Source: Eggerthellaceae bacterium UBA3686 (GTDB lineage Bacteria; Actinomycetota; Coriobacteriia; Coriobacteriales; Eggerthellaceae). From it: a DNA stretch of 64,000 bases. The stretch covers positions 89,807 through 153,806 of the forward strand of contig DFIX01000005.1 in assembly GCA_002371495.1 (NCBI GenBank), read 5' to 3'. Below the pieces are notes generated by a model, which searched no databases, was not told where the DNA came from, and was given only the letters and a program-made list of their open reading frames with translations. Position numbers and translations under genes: made by a program. Of the stretch, positions 1 through 7,494 are shown piece by piece (position 1 is the stretch's first letter; each line of letters starts with the position of its first letter).

Positions 1-1662
1 GACATGCACATGATTGCCGACGAATCGGTCGACGTGGTCATCAGCAATTGCGTGGTCAACCTCTCGCCGTTCAAGAAGCAGCTGTTCAAAGAAGTTTTCC
101 GTGTGCTCAAGCCAGGCGGCGAGCTTTACTTCAGCGACGTGTTCTGCGACCGCCGCGTGCCCGAGGGGTTCTACGACGATCCGATTCTGCGCGGCGAATG
201 CTTGTCGGGTGCGATGTACATCGAGGACTTCAGGCGCATGTTGGATGATTACGGTGTGAAGGCGTTCTACGACGTTTCGGTCGAGGAGCTGCATATCGGG
301 GATTTCCGAATCGCCACCAAGCTCGGGTGCGCGACGTTCTACAGCCATACGGTGCGTGCCATCAAGTCGGCCGACCTCGAGGACCGCGAAGAGAATTACG
401 GGCAGACGGCAACGTACTTGGGGACGCTTCCCGAGAACTCGCGTTATTTCGACCTGACCGACGAAGTGCGCCTGATCAAGGACCGCCCCGTTGCCATCAG
501 CGGCAACATGGCGACGATGTTGACCCAGAGCCGCTATGCTCCCCATTTCCGCGTAACGCCGCGCGGCGAGCATGTGGGGCTGTTCGACTTCGAGCAGGCG
601 CAGCATGCGCTGCAGCTTTCGCGCGGGCGCGAGAAGGTTGACCTTGCTGAACTGAACGCGCGCTGCGCGCGACTGGATATCGAGCCGTTCGAGCAGCGCG
701 TGCACGATGGCGCCCTCCTGCAAAGTGCCGAGATGCGCACGATGCAGGTCAACGTAGGTTATGCTTGCAATCTTGCCTGCACTCACTGCTATTTGGAATG
801 CTCGCCCAAGCGGACCGAGCGCATGACGCGCGAGACTCTCGGCGCATGCTTGGCGGCATTCAAGGCGGGCGGTTACCGCGTGATGGACGTCACGGGCGGC
901 TCTCCCGAGATGAACCCCGAGCTCGAGTGGTTCCTGGGCGAGGCGAGCGCCATCGCCGAGCAGGTTATCGTCCGCAGCAACCTGACTATCCTGGCCAAGC
1001 CCGAGTACGCACATTTCAAGGACGTGTACGTGCGCAACAAGGTCAAGCTCGTGGCGAGCCTGCCGTACTACGACGAGGAGTACTGCGACGTACAGCGCGG
1101 AGCGGGCGTGTTCAAGGCTGTCATAGCGCAGTTGCGCGAACTCAACGAGTTGGGCTACGGACGTGACCCTGAACTGCAGATCGACCTCGTGTATAACGTG
1201 GACGGGCCGTTCCTGCCGCCCGACCAGCGCGAGCTCGAGGAATTCTACGCATATCAGCTGAAGAAGGACCAAGGCGTCGATTTCAATGCGCTGTACGCTT
1301 TCAACAACTTCACGCTGGGGCGTTTCGCGCACCAGCTGGACCGTGCCGGCAAGATGGATTACTACCTGAAGCTTCTGGCCGACAACTACAACGGAGCCGT
1401 GGTCGCGCACATGATGTGCCGTACGCAGGTGAATGTCGACTGGGACGGCCGTCTGTACGATTGCGAATGCAACCATGTGCTCGAGTTGCCGATTCGCGAC
1501 GAAACGGGGCTGCGCGCGTTAACTGTGCACGACATAGTCGACACGCCCCTCGCGCAGCGTACCGTTCGCACGAACCCAATCTGCTATAGCTGTGCAGCGG
1601 GCAGCGGCTCGAGCTGCGGAGGTTCGCTCATGGACAAGATCGCTTTCCGCGAACTGGCATAG
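1..1662 (+). CDS. ArsM-type arsenic methyltransferase (C-terminal part) fused to ArsS-type radical SAM protein; 5' end outside window
   Basis: The frame is already open at base 1, so the N-terminus (the SAM-binding part of the methyltransferase) lies upstream. The first ~115 codons match the end of ArsM: SNCVVNLSPFK, a VLKPGG strand and the GECLSGA segment, placing the two cysteines expected to hold trivalent arsenic. From about codon 250 a radical SAM domain begins with CNLACTHC (CxxxCxxC for the 4Fe-4S cluster) and a DVTGGSPEMNP segment. The C-terminal ~100 residues carry a second cysteine-rich block (YDCECNH, CYSCAAGSGSSCGG) typical of ArsS/DUF3641. In known pathways ArsM methylates arsenic and ArsS helps build arsenosugars; here both sit on one chain. 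The region between them (codons ~115-245) is unassigned. Function is inferred from family. Confidence in the two domain calls is high; the substrate is less certain. Confidence 0.85.
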   Translation, partial: DMHMIADESVDVVISNCVVNLSPFKKQLFKEVFRVLKPGGELYFSDVFCDRRVPEGFYDDPILRGECLSGAMYIEDFRRMLDDYGVKAFYDVSVEELHIGDFRIATKLGCATFYSHTVRAIKSADLEDREENYGQTATYLGTLPENSRYFDLTDEVRLIKDRPVAISGNMATMLTQSRYAPHFRVTPRGEHVGLFDFEQAQHALQLSRGREKVDLAELNARCARLDIEPFEQRVHDGALLQSAEMRTMQVNVGYACNLACTHCYLECSPKRTERMTRETLGACLAAFKAGGYRVMDVTGGSPEMNPELEWFLGEASAIAEQVIVRSNLTILAKPEYAHFKDVYVRNKVKLVASLPYYDEEYCDVQRGAGVFKAVIAQLRELNELGYGRDPELQIDLVYNVDGPFLPPDQRELEEFYAYQLKKDQGVDFNALYAFNNFTLGRFAHQLDRAGKMDYYLKLLADNYNGAVVAHMMCRTQVNVDWDGRLYDCECNHVLELPIRDETGLRALTVHDIVDTPLAQRTVRTNPICYSCAAGSGSSCGGSLMDKIAFRELA

Positions 1663-1675
1663 TAGCGTGAACGGG

Positions 1676-1746
1676 GGAGGTTTGTTCATTTCCGCAATAG
1701 ACTATCGAGCAGAACAAAGGCGGCTAAAGGAAATGAACAAACCTCC
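1676..1746. repeat. Perfect 18-bp inverted repeat, 35-nt loop
   Basis: Left arm 1676-1693 (GGAGGTTTGTTCATTTCC) is the exact reverse complement of right arm 1729-1746. It starts 14 bases after the ArsM-ArsS stop codon. It could form a long hairpin in the transcript but has no T-run, so it is more likely an intergenic palindromic element than a simple terminator. Confidence 0.75.
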
Positions 1747-1770
1747 GTCTCCTGTTCATCTCATAAGAAA

Positions 1771-1795
1771 CGAGCCGCTGCTGGGCAGCGGCTCG
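1771..1795. terminator. GC-rich hairpin, possible terminator between convergent genes
   Basis: CGAGCCGCTGC (1771-1781) pairs perfectly with GCAGCGGCTCG (1785-1795) around a TGG loop. The genes on both sides point toward it, which suits a bidirectional terminator, but the T-run is poor on both strands. Confidence 0.5.
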
Positions 1796-1872
1796 TGTAG
1801 TTTCGGAAGGAGGCGGACCCGCTGTAGGAGGGAGAGGCGAACCCGCCGTGCTTCAGACCTTTTTCAATATAA

Positions 1873-1898
1873 GATATTGTCTATTAAAAGACAATATC
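1873..1898. repeat. AT-rich hairpin
   Basis: GATATTGTCT (1873-1882) pairs with AGACAATATC (1889-1898) around a 6-nt loop. The surrounding 100 bases are much AT-richer than the genome. A related half (TAGACATAGTCTA) follows near 1929. It may be a terminator or protein site; no assignment is possible. Confidence 0.5.
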
Positions 1899-1968
1899 AG
1901 CAGACATCTACACGATACCTTCACATGTTAGACATAGTCTACTATCTAGCAGAAGCGCACGGTATGAG

Positions 1969-2361
1969 CTAGGCGTAGATTTCGCGCTCGATGACGAGGT
2001 CGTTCTTGATCTTGCCCACGAGGTTCTGCAGGGCGTCGATGCAGCGTGGGCGGATGTCGGCGCCAATCATGACGTACATGATAGATTCGCCCACGTTCAG
2101 GGCGCCTTCGTTCAGCCAGACCTTGACGTAGTACACGCCGTCCCAGGTCAGCGCCTCGGCGATGGCTTTCTCGACGCCTTCGGCATCGTAGCTGAATTCC
2201 ACCTGCTCGACGGGCGGCTTCTCTTCGCCTTTGCGGACCTGCGCTTTGGCGGTTGAGCGCACGATGCCGTTATGAACGAGGAACATACCGCATTTGTCGG
2301 CGTTTTCGCTGGCTTTGGCTTCTTTCAGCCACTCGTCCATCGATGGTTCGGGCTTGGGCAT
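1969..2361 (-). CDS. MoaE-like molybdopterin synthase catalytic subunit homologue
   Basis: The 130-residue protein has the MoaE layout: an N-terminal strand followed by GIVRSTAKAQVR (the family's G-x-VR segment), a central VEFSYDAEG stretch, then LNVGESIMYVMIGADIRPRCIDAL and a C-terminal KIKNDLVIERE helix in which the family's lysine-rich catalytic end is partly kept. MoaE with MoaD adds the dithiolene sulfurs to precursor Z during molybdenum cofactor synthesis. The start is the ATG at 2361, preceded on the minus strand by AAAGGA. No MoaD or other moa gene is adjacent. The product could serve the molybdoenzyme at 59.6 kb. Identity is divergent, so this may be a specialised paralogue. Confidence 0.7.
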   Translation of the reverse strand: MPKPEPSMDEWLKEAKASENADKCGMFLVHNGIVRSTAKAQVRKGEEKPPVEQVEFSYDAEGVEKAIAEALTWDGVYYVKVWLNEGALNVGESIMYVMIGADIRPRCIDALQNLVGKIKNDLVIEREIYA

Positions 2362-2434
2362 AACGCGTCCTTTCTCTTGATTATTGCGTGTTCTAGATTA
2401 TACGCAAAAACGAATGCATGGTAAGCCAAGCCCG

Positions 2435-2465
2435 TGAACACTTTGCCCCTGGGGCAAAGTGTTCA
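2435..2465. repeat. REP-like odd-centred palindrome
   Basis: TGAACACTTTGCCCC (2435-2449), one central T, then its exact reverse complement (2451-2465). It has the same one-base-centre design as palindromes at 11151, 24400, 49983, 50368 and 57351. Confidence 0.75.
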
Positions 2466-2544
2466 AAAAGATCATCCCTTTTGTCCGCCGTTGCCGACGT
2501 AAGAGCCGCCGCCATAACGAAATGGTGGTGAAAGGCCTGGTGGC

Positions 2545-2615
2545 GGAACGTGTGAGCGATTCTGCAACCACTGTTCCCGCAATTCACATAGGTTAGGCGA
2601 ATCCAAGCGAACACG
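2545..2615 (-). repeat. Main intergenic repeat, type B, reverse orientation
   Basis: It contains the family core GTGAGCGATTCTGCAACCAC ... CACATAGGTTAGGCGAA. The flanking arms CCTGGTGGCGGAACGTGT and ACACGTACTGTCATCAGG pair imperfectly, so this looks like a decayed copy. The closest relative is at 14417-14516. Confidence 0.75.
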
Positions 2616-2786
2616 TACTGTCATCAGGTCTTTTGCGTCATGACACGCATGTAGGGATGCTAAAGGGGCCAGGCTTTTTTGGTTATTGGCCGAGCGGGTT
2701 CGTGAAGATTTGCAGGTTGGAAACATGCCGTGGCGCCGCGCTTGGTAGTATGTTCGCCAAAACAATCGACGAGAAAGCGATGAGCC

Positions 2787-4142
2787 ATGTCACTTCCCAA
2801 ATCTGATCTGACCAAGCAAGCCGACGGCCGTACCACGATGCAGCTTGGGGCCGTGTTGCCCAAGACCGCGGAAGTGAAGGGCAGCCACCTGTTCATCGGC
2901 GGCGTCGACATGGTCGAGCTCGCGCGCGAACAGGGCACGGCCCTTTACGTTTTCGACGAGGCTGATCTGCGCGATCGCATGGAGCAATACCGCGAGGCGT
3001 TTCACGAGTGCTATCCCAATTCCGAGGCGCTTTACGCCTCTAAAGCGTTCCTGAACAAGGAGGTGCTGCGCATCGCGCACGAAGAGGGCATGTTCCTAGA
3101 CGTGTCGGGCGGCGGCGAGCTGGCCTGTGCGCGTGCGGTGGGCTTTCCGATGGAGCGCGTGTTCATGCACGGCAACTTCAAGACCGAGCGCGAACTGCGC
3201 GAGGCCATAGGCGCAGGTGTGGGGCGCATTGTGCTTGATACGCGCTTGGAGCTCGCACGTGTGTCGCGCATCGCCGGCGAGCTGGGCGTCACGCAAAAGG
3301 TGCTCATGCGCATCACGCCCGGCGTCGAGGCCGATACGCACGAGTACATAAAGACCGGATGCGAGGACAGCAAATTCGGCTTCACGATGCTCGACGATTT
3401 CGCATTCAAGTGCGTAGCCGACGTCATGGCCGCGCCGAACGTGGACCTGGTCGGCTTCCACTGCCATATTGGCTCGCAGATTTTCGCGCTGCATTCGTTT
3501 GCCGAGGCCGTACAGGTTATGGTCAAGTTCGTGGCCCGCGTACGCGACGAGTACGGGCTCATCATCGAGGACCTGGACATGGGCGGCGGCCTGGGGATTG
3601 CCTATACGGTCGACGAGAAGCCTTCGTCGATTCGCGCGTTTGCCGAGTGCACGGCCAACGCCGTGACCGAAGCGTGCGTGGAGCATTCGCTGCCGATGCC
3701 GCGGCTGCTCGTGGAGCCTGGCCGCAGTCTGGTGGCCAATGCAGGCGTGACGCTTTACACCGTGGGCGTTATGAAGACGCTTCCCGACATTCGCAAGTAC
3801 GTTGCCATCGACGGCGGCATGTCCGACAACATCCGCACGGCCCTCTACCATGCCGAGTACGAGGCGACCATTGCCAACAAGGCTGACCAGCCTCGCACCG
3901 AGGTCGTAACCCTGTGCGGCAAGCACTGCGAGAGCGGCGACGCCGTAGTCTTGGACGGTTCGCTGCAGCATGCCGACCTGGACGACATCGTGTGCGTGTT
4001 CGGCACCGGCGCGTACTGCTATACCATGAGCAGCACTTATAACGGCCAGCCGCGTCCGGCTATCGTCTTCGTGCGCGATGGCCAAGCCCGCATCGTCACC
4101 CGTCGCGAGACCTACGACGACCTCATGGCTCGTGACCTGTAG
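2787..4142 (+). CDS. lysA: Diaminopimelate decarboxylase
   Basis: This PLP enzyme converts meso-diaminopimelate to L-lysine, the last step of lysine synthesis, in the cytoplasm. The 451-residue protein is an alanine-racemase-fold barrel followed by the group IV decarboxylase beta domain. Visible landmarks are YASKAF with the PLP lysine at about residue 86, FHCHIGSQI for the phosphate-side histidine, the glycine-rich DMGGGLG loop, EPGRSLVA, and CESGD, the active-site cysteine contributed by the C-terminal domain. The ATG at 2787 is preceded by GAGAAAG; an in-frame ATG 17 codons later is possible. It has its own terminator and is not in an operon with the PiT gene downstream. Confidence 0.95.
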   Translation: MSLPKSDLTKQADGRTTMQLGAVLPKTAEVKGSHLFIGGVDMVELAREQGTALYVFDEADLRDRMEQYREAFHECYPNSEALYASKAFLNKEVLRIAHEEGMFLDVSGGGELACARAVGFPMERVFMHGNFKTERELREAIGAGVGRIVLDTRLELARVSRIAGELGVTQKVLMRITPGVEADTHEYIKTGCEDSKFGFTMLDDFAFKCVADVMAAPNVDLVGFHCHIGSQIFALHSFAEAVQVMVKFVARVRDEYGLIIEDLDMGGGLGIAYTVDEKPSSIRAFAECTANAVTEACVEHSLPMPRLLVEPGRSLVANAGVTLYTVGVMKTLPDIRKYVAIDGGMSDNIRTALYHAEYEATIANKADQPRTEVVTLCGKHCESGDAVVLDGSLQHADLDDIVCVFGTGAYCYTMSSTYNGQPRPAIVFVRDGQARIVTRRETYDDLMARDL

Positions 4143-4171
4143 GGCATCCACTGCTAAAGGGGAGAGGCTAG

Positions 4172-4207
4172 AACGGCTCGCAGGGCGTTCCTGCGAGCCG
4201 TTTTTAA
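4172..4207 (+). terminator. Rho-independent terminator of lysA
   Basis: AACGGCTCGCAGG (4172-4184) pairs with CCTGCGAGCCGTT (4190-4202) around a 5-nt loop, followed by a T-run. It begins 29 bases after the lysA stop. Confidence 0.9.
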
Positions 4208-4264
4208 CGTTTCATCTTGTTTCGTATCATTTGGAAATTAAATTATCAGAACAAAAAATAATTC

Positions 4265-4293
4265 TTGACATTAGATATTATATCCAATAAAGT
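4265..4293 (+). promoter_or_regulatory. Candidate sigma70-type promoter for the PiT gene
   Basis: TTGACA at 4265-4270 is a consensus -35. A TAAAGT at 4288-4293 follows at 17 bases. The sequence around it is unusually AT-rich for this window. The predicted transcript start near 4300 lies upstream of the hairpin at 4350-4385. Confidence 0.6.
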
Positions 4294-4349
4294 ATAACCA
4301 GGCCAAGAGAAAACAACCCTCCCAATCCTTCTCTCGCCCTCACTCGTCA

Positions 4350-4395
4350 GGCCGGGATCGCTCTTCCCCCTCAGCGATCCCGGCCACTTCTTTTT
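4350..4395 (+). terminator. Strong hairpin plus T-run inside the PiT leader (attenuator or small-RNA end)
   Basis: GGCCGGGATCGCT (4350-4362) pairs with AGCGATCCCGGCC (4373-4385), followed by ACTTCTTTTT. It sits between the predicted promoter and the PiT start codon at 4485, so it would stop transcripts before the gene unless antiterminated. The transcript ending here would be about 95 nt. Confidence 0.7.
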
Positions 4396-4484
4396 CATGT
4401 AGCTATCTTGCTAAATGTTTGTTCGATTCTTACAATAAGAAACGCTGCGCTCTTGACATTATCCGTCGTACGTTGGAGGAACGC

Positions 4485-5531
4485 ATGGACTTGAGCCTTA
4501 TGGCGATTCTTGGGCAGGTATCGACCTATCCGTCGTTGGCCGTCATCATCGTATTGGTAATCGCAGTAACCGTGATTTCGGGCGCGACCGATGCTCCGAA
4601 TGCCATCGCAACAGCCGTATCGACGCGCTGCCTGACGCCCACCCAAGCGCTCATCCTCGCTGCTGTCTTCAATTTCGTGGGGCTCGTGGGCATGACCTAC
4701 ATATCAACGGCCGTTGCGCACACGATGTTCAACATGGTCGATTTCTCGGGCGATACGCACCAAGCGCTGCTTGCGTTGATGGCGGCGATGATCGGCGCCA
4801 TCATCTGGGGAATTGTATGCTGGCTTGCCGGCATCCCGGCTTCTAAGTCGCATTCGCTGATCGCCGGCATCACCGGAGGCGCCATCGCGCTCAACGGTTG
4901 GGCCGGCGTGGTCATAGGGGAGTGGGCCAAGGTCATCTACGGTATGGCATTCTCGCTTTTTGCCGGGTTCGTGCTTGGCTGGCTTGCGGTACGCATCATC
5001 GAGCGCGTGTTCATAAGCATCAACCGGCGCTCGTCGAACAAGCTGTTCGTAGCTACGCAGGACGTCTGTGCTGCGCTGCTGTCGTTTTTGCATGGCGCGC
5101 AAGACGGCCAGAAGTTCATGTCGATCGCAATTTTGGGCATCGCCCTTTCGTTCGGAATGGAATCTGCCGATCAGGCAGGTTTCCCGTTCTGGCTCATGAT
5201 CACCTGCTCGTTGGCCATCTCGCTCGGCACCTTCCTCGGCGGCAAGCGAATTATCAAATCCGTCGCCATGGATATGGTCAAGCTCGAGAAGCACCAAGGA
5301 GTAGCCGCATCCATCAGCACCGTCATCACGCTATTTGTCTCGAGCATCACCGGCATGCCGGTGTCGACTTCGCATTGCTCGACCTCTGCCATCATGGGCG
5401 TCGGCGCATCCAAGAACATCAAGCACGTCAACTGGAGCATCGCCAAGAACATGGTCTTTGCCTGGGTGCTCACCTTCCCGTGCTGCGGCCTCATCGGCTT
5501 CGTCCTGGCCAAGCTCTTCATGATGCTGTAA
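4485..5531 (+). CDS. PiT-family inorganic phosphate (or sulfate) permease
   Basis: This low-affinity anion transporter is driven by the ion gradient across the cytoplasmic membrane. The 348-residue protein has about 10 hydrophobic segments and both PiT signature repeats: GATDAPNAIATAVSTR near the N-terminus and TGMPVSTSHCSTSAIMG near the C-terminus, which form the inverted-repeat substrate site. The ATG at 4485 is chosen because GGAGG lies 6 bases upstream; a longer frame from 4419 has no ribosome site. The gene stands alone, with a predicted promoter and an intrinsic-terminator-like hairpin in its leader that may regulate it. No PhoU-like partner is adjacent. Phosphate is the usual substrate, but PiT homologues for sulfate exist. 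Confidence 0.88.
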   Translation: MDLSLMAILGQVSTYPSLAVIIVLVIAVTVISGATDAPNAIATAVSTRCLTPTQALILAAVFNFVGLVGMTYISTAVAHTMFNMVDFSGDTHQALLALMAAMIGAIIWGIVCWLAGIPASKSHSLIAGITGGAIALNGWAGVVIGEWAKVIYGMAFSLFAGFVLGWLAVRIIERVFISINRRSSNKLFVATQDVCAALLSFLHGAQDGQKFMSIAILGIALSFGMESADQAGFPFWLMITCSLAISLGTFLGGKRIIKSVAMDMVKLEKHQGVAASISTVITLFVSSITGMPVSTSHCSTSAIMGVGASKNIKHVNWSIAKNMVFAWVLTFPCCGLIGFVLAKLFMML

Positions 5532-6068
5532 GGACGAATGCCGAACCCTCTAACTTATGCGAAGACCTGGCCGATTGCGGAAGACAACGGGAGTATAGCC
5601 TATTGTCACGCAAATCCATCCCACCGTGCCGCTGCCGCCAGGGGCGCGCTCCGGCTTGGCTTCGGCTAACCTAAGTGTTTTTCAGGAACAGTGCCTGCAG
5701 AATCGCCGGAGTCGCGCCCCTGGTGGCAGCGGCACTCCGTCTTCCGAAATGCTGACAACCTGTATGCTGCCCATGGCTTCAGGAAGCAAAGAGGATACTC
5801 CTCTTCGCTTCCTAGATCGATGGAGCGGTTCGGTGGGCGGCGACGTGACTCCGGCGATTCTGCAGCCACCGTTCCTGAAATTCACATAGGTTAGGCGAAG
5901 CCAAGCCGGAGCGCGTCGCCGCCCACCGAACCGCGGTGGGACTCGGACCTCTGGGAAACTGATTTTCGCATGCGCTTCAGGTCGAGCGTCCCATTGCGGT
6001 AAAGTGTTCGCAGACCAAAAAGCGGGCCGTTGAAGCACAGCGTCGGCCGCCGGGGATAGGAGACGAAC
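5532..6068. other. Intergenic gap filled by a repeat doublet
   Basis: This 537-base gap is mostly the doublet at 5618-5942. The remaining ~125 bases before homoserine dehydrogenase include the ribosome site (ATAGGAGA) and presumably its promoter. No gene was seen. Confidence 0.6.
5618..5942. repeat. Repeat doublet (one F copy and one R copy of main family, type A)
   Basis: The outer ends TCCCACCG (5618-5625) and CGGTGGGA (5935-5942) are inverted repeats. Inside are an F copy, arms 5626-5648 and 5713-5735, and an R copy, arms 5825-5845 and 5914-5934. Arms are near-perfect within each copy but unrelated between the two copies, while the cores are the same sequence in opposite orientation (AGTGCCTGCAGAATCGCCGG in F; its complement in R). 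Confidence 0.9.
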
Positions 6069-7352
6069 ATGACTGTGAAGATTGGCCTGGTAGGCACGGG
6101 TACCGTCGGCGGCGGTTGCATCGACATCATCCTGAACCACAAAGAGGACTTCAAGCGCCATCTGGGTGTCGACATCGAGCTCGCGCGCGTGTGCTCGCTC
6201 GATTCTGCCGAGGCCGAAGCCCGCGGGGTTGGGCACCTGTTCACCAAAGACTTCAACGACATCATCAACGATCCCGATATCGACCTGGTCATCGAGCTCA
6301 TCGGCGGCACGGGTGTGGCACATGCCATCGTCACGGGCGCGCTGAAGGCGGGCAAGAACGTGGTCACGGCCAACAAGGCGCTCATGGCCACGGCGGGCGA
6401 GGAGATTTTCCGCCTGGCCGATGAGGCGGGCGTCGAAATCGCCTTCGAAGCGAGCGTCGGCGGTGGTATTCCCATCATCGACCCGCTGAAGCACTCGCTG
6501 ATCAGCAACGAGATCTCGTCTGTGCTCGGCATCGTCAACGGCACGACCAACTACATGCTGACCCGTATGGACGAAGACGGCATGTCCTACGATGACGTGC
6601 TGGCCGAGGCGCAGGCCAAGGGCTTCGCCGAAGCCGACCCCTCGGCAGATGTCGACGGCTTCGACGCGGCGGCCAAGATTGCCATCTTGGCCTCTATCGC
6701 CTTCAATTCGCGCGTGGTGATGAGCGACGTGCATACCGAAGGTATCCGCAACATACAGCCGATCGACCTCGCCACCGCCCACGACATGGGTTATGTGGTG
6801 AAGCTGCTGGCCATTGCGCACCGCACGCCCGAAGGCATCGACGTGCGCGTGCATCCGACGATGATTCCCGAAGAGCATCAGATGGCCAAGGTCAACGGCG
6901 TGTACAACGCCATATACGTCACGGGCGACGCTGTAGGTGAGACCATGTTCTTCGGCGAGGGCGCCGGTGCCGGCCCGGCGGCGAGTGCTGTCATGGGCGA
7001 CGTACTGGATGTTTCGCGCCACATCACGATGGGCATCCCGCCCATTGTGGGTTGCACCTGCACCGACAAGCTGCCCATCGTGCCCATCGACAACCTGCAG
7101 ACGCGCTATTACATCCGCTTGGTCGTGCCCGACCGCACCGGTGTGCTGGCTTGCGCCGCCGACGTTTTCGCACGCCATGACGTATCGTTGCGATCGGTTT
7201 CGCAGGAAGGCACGCGTGCGCGCGACGCTGTGAACCTCATTTTCGTCACGCACACCGCAAGCGAGGCCAACATCCGCGCGGCTCTGGCCGAGCTCGACGC
7301 CATGGACGACATGCTGCAGGCTGAGCCCACGGTCATACGTGTTGAGGATTAA
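6069..7352 (+). CDS. hom: Homoserine dehydrogenase with C-terminal ACT domain
   Basis: This enzyme reduces aspartate semialdehyde to homoserine with NAD(P)H, the branch point to threonine and methionine. The 427-residue length fits the monofunctional bacterial form. The N-terminal Rossmann loop GLVGTGTVGGG starts at residue 6, followed by NVVTANKAL and the family signature FEASVGGGIPIIDPL, then the dimerisation/substrate domain. The last ~75 residues (VVPDRTGVLACAADVFARH onward) are an ACT domain, normally the threonine feedback site. The start at 6069 follows GGGGATAGGAGA. Aspartokinase, thrC and thrB are not adjacent in this window. Together with lysA it makes this an aspartate-family amino-acid neighbourhood, though separate promoters are likely. 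Confidence 0.95.
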   Translation: MTVKIGLVGTGTVGGGCIDIILNHKEDFKRHLGVDIELARVCSLDSAEAEARGVGHLFTKDFNDIINDPDIDLVIELIGGTGVAHAIVTGALKAGKNVVTANKALMATAGEEIFRLADEAGVEIAFEASVGGGIPIIDPLKHSLISNEISSVLGIVNGTTNYMLTRMDEDGMSYDDVLAEAQAKGFAEADPSADVDGFDAAAKIAILASIAFNSRVVMSDVHTEGIRNIQPIDLATAHDMGYVVKLLAIAHRTPEGIDVRVHPTMIPEEHQMAKVNGVYNAIYVTGDAVGETMFFGEGAGAGPAASAVMGDVLDVSRHITMGIPPIVGCTCTDKLPIVPIDNLQTRYYIRLVVPDRTGVLACAADVFARHDVSLRSVSQEGTRARDAVNLIFVTHTASEANIRAALAELDAMDDMLQAEPTVIRVED

Positions 7353-7494
7353 GGCGGCTTCACGGCGCTAAACTGCCACTTCAACTTTGCCGATGCGCTT
7401 CTACCATCTTGCACATATGCAGGTGGGGGCGTATCGGCTTGGCTTTGCATGGTTGGCATGGCTTTCCGATGCCGTCGCTTACGAAAGGAACCAG

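Larger units (their letters stand above)
1663..1968. other. Intergenic gap with three inverted repeats
   Basis: This 306-base gap lies between the ends of the ArsM-ArsS gene (plus) and the MoaE-like gene (minus). It contains an 18-bp inverted repeat, a GC-rich hairpin and an AT-rich hairpin, listed separately. I see no convincing gene: the open frame running through it is an overlapping read-through with no ribosome site. Confidence 0.6.
2362..2786. other. Intergenic gap between divergent MoaE-like gene and lysA
   Basis: This 425-base gap must hold the promoters of both divergent genes. It contains a perfect 15-1-15 palindrome at 2435-2465 and one reverse-oriented copy of the main intergenic repeat at 2545-2615. 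No open frame with a ribosome site was found. Confidence 0.6.

Noticed and set aside
3096..4151. Long open frame (351 codons) opposite lysA
   Set aside because: It mirrors the real gene in antisense, as GC-rich codon bias produces. It has no ribosome site and its translation is histidine/arginine-rich low-complexity sequence.
5825..5934. GTTAGGC inside the repeat core, resembling an integron attC core site
   Set aside because: Only one core site is present and it is in the loop, not at the ends of the inverted repeat. There is no integron integrase and no cassette array.
5682..7253. 523-codon antisense frame through homoserine dehydrogenase and the repeat doublet
   Set aside because: It runs across a repeat and a well-supported gene with no coding signature.
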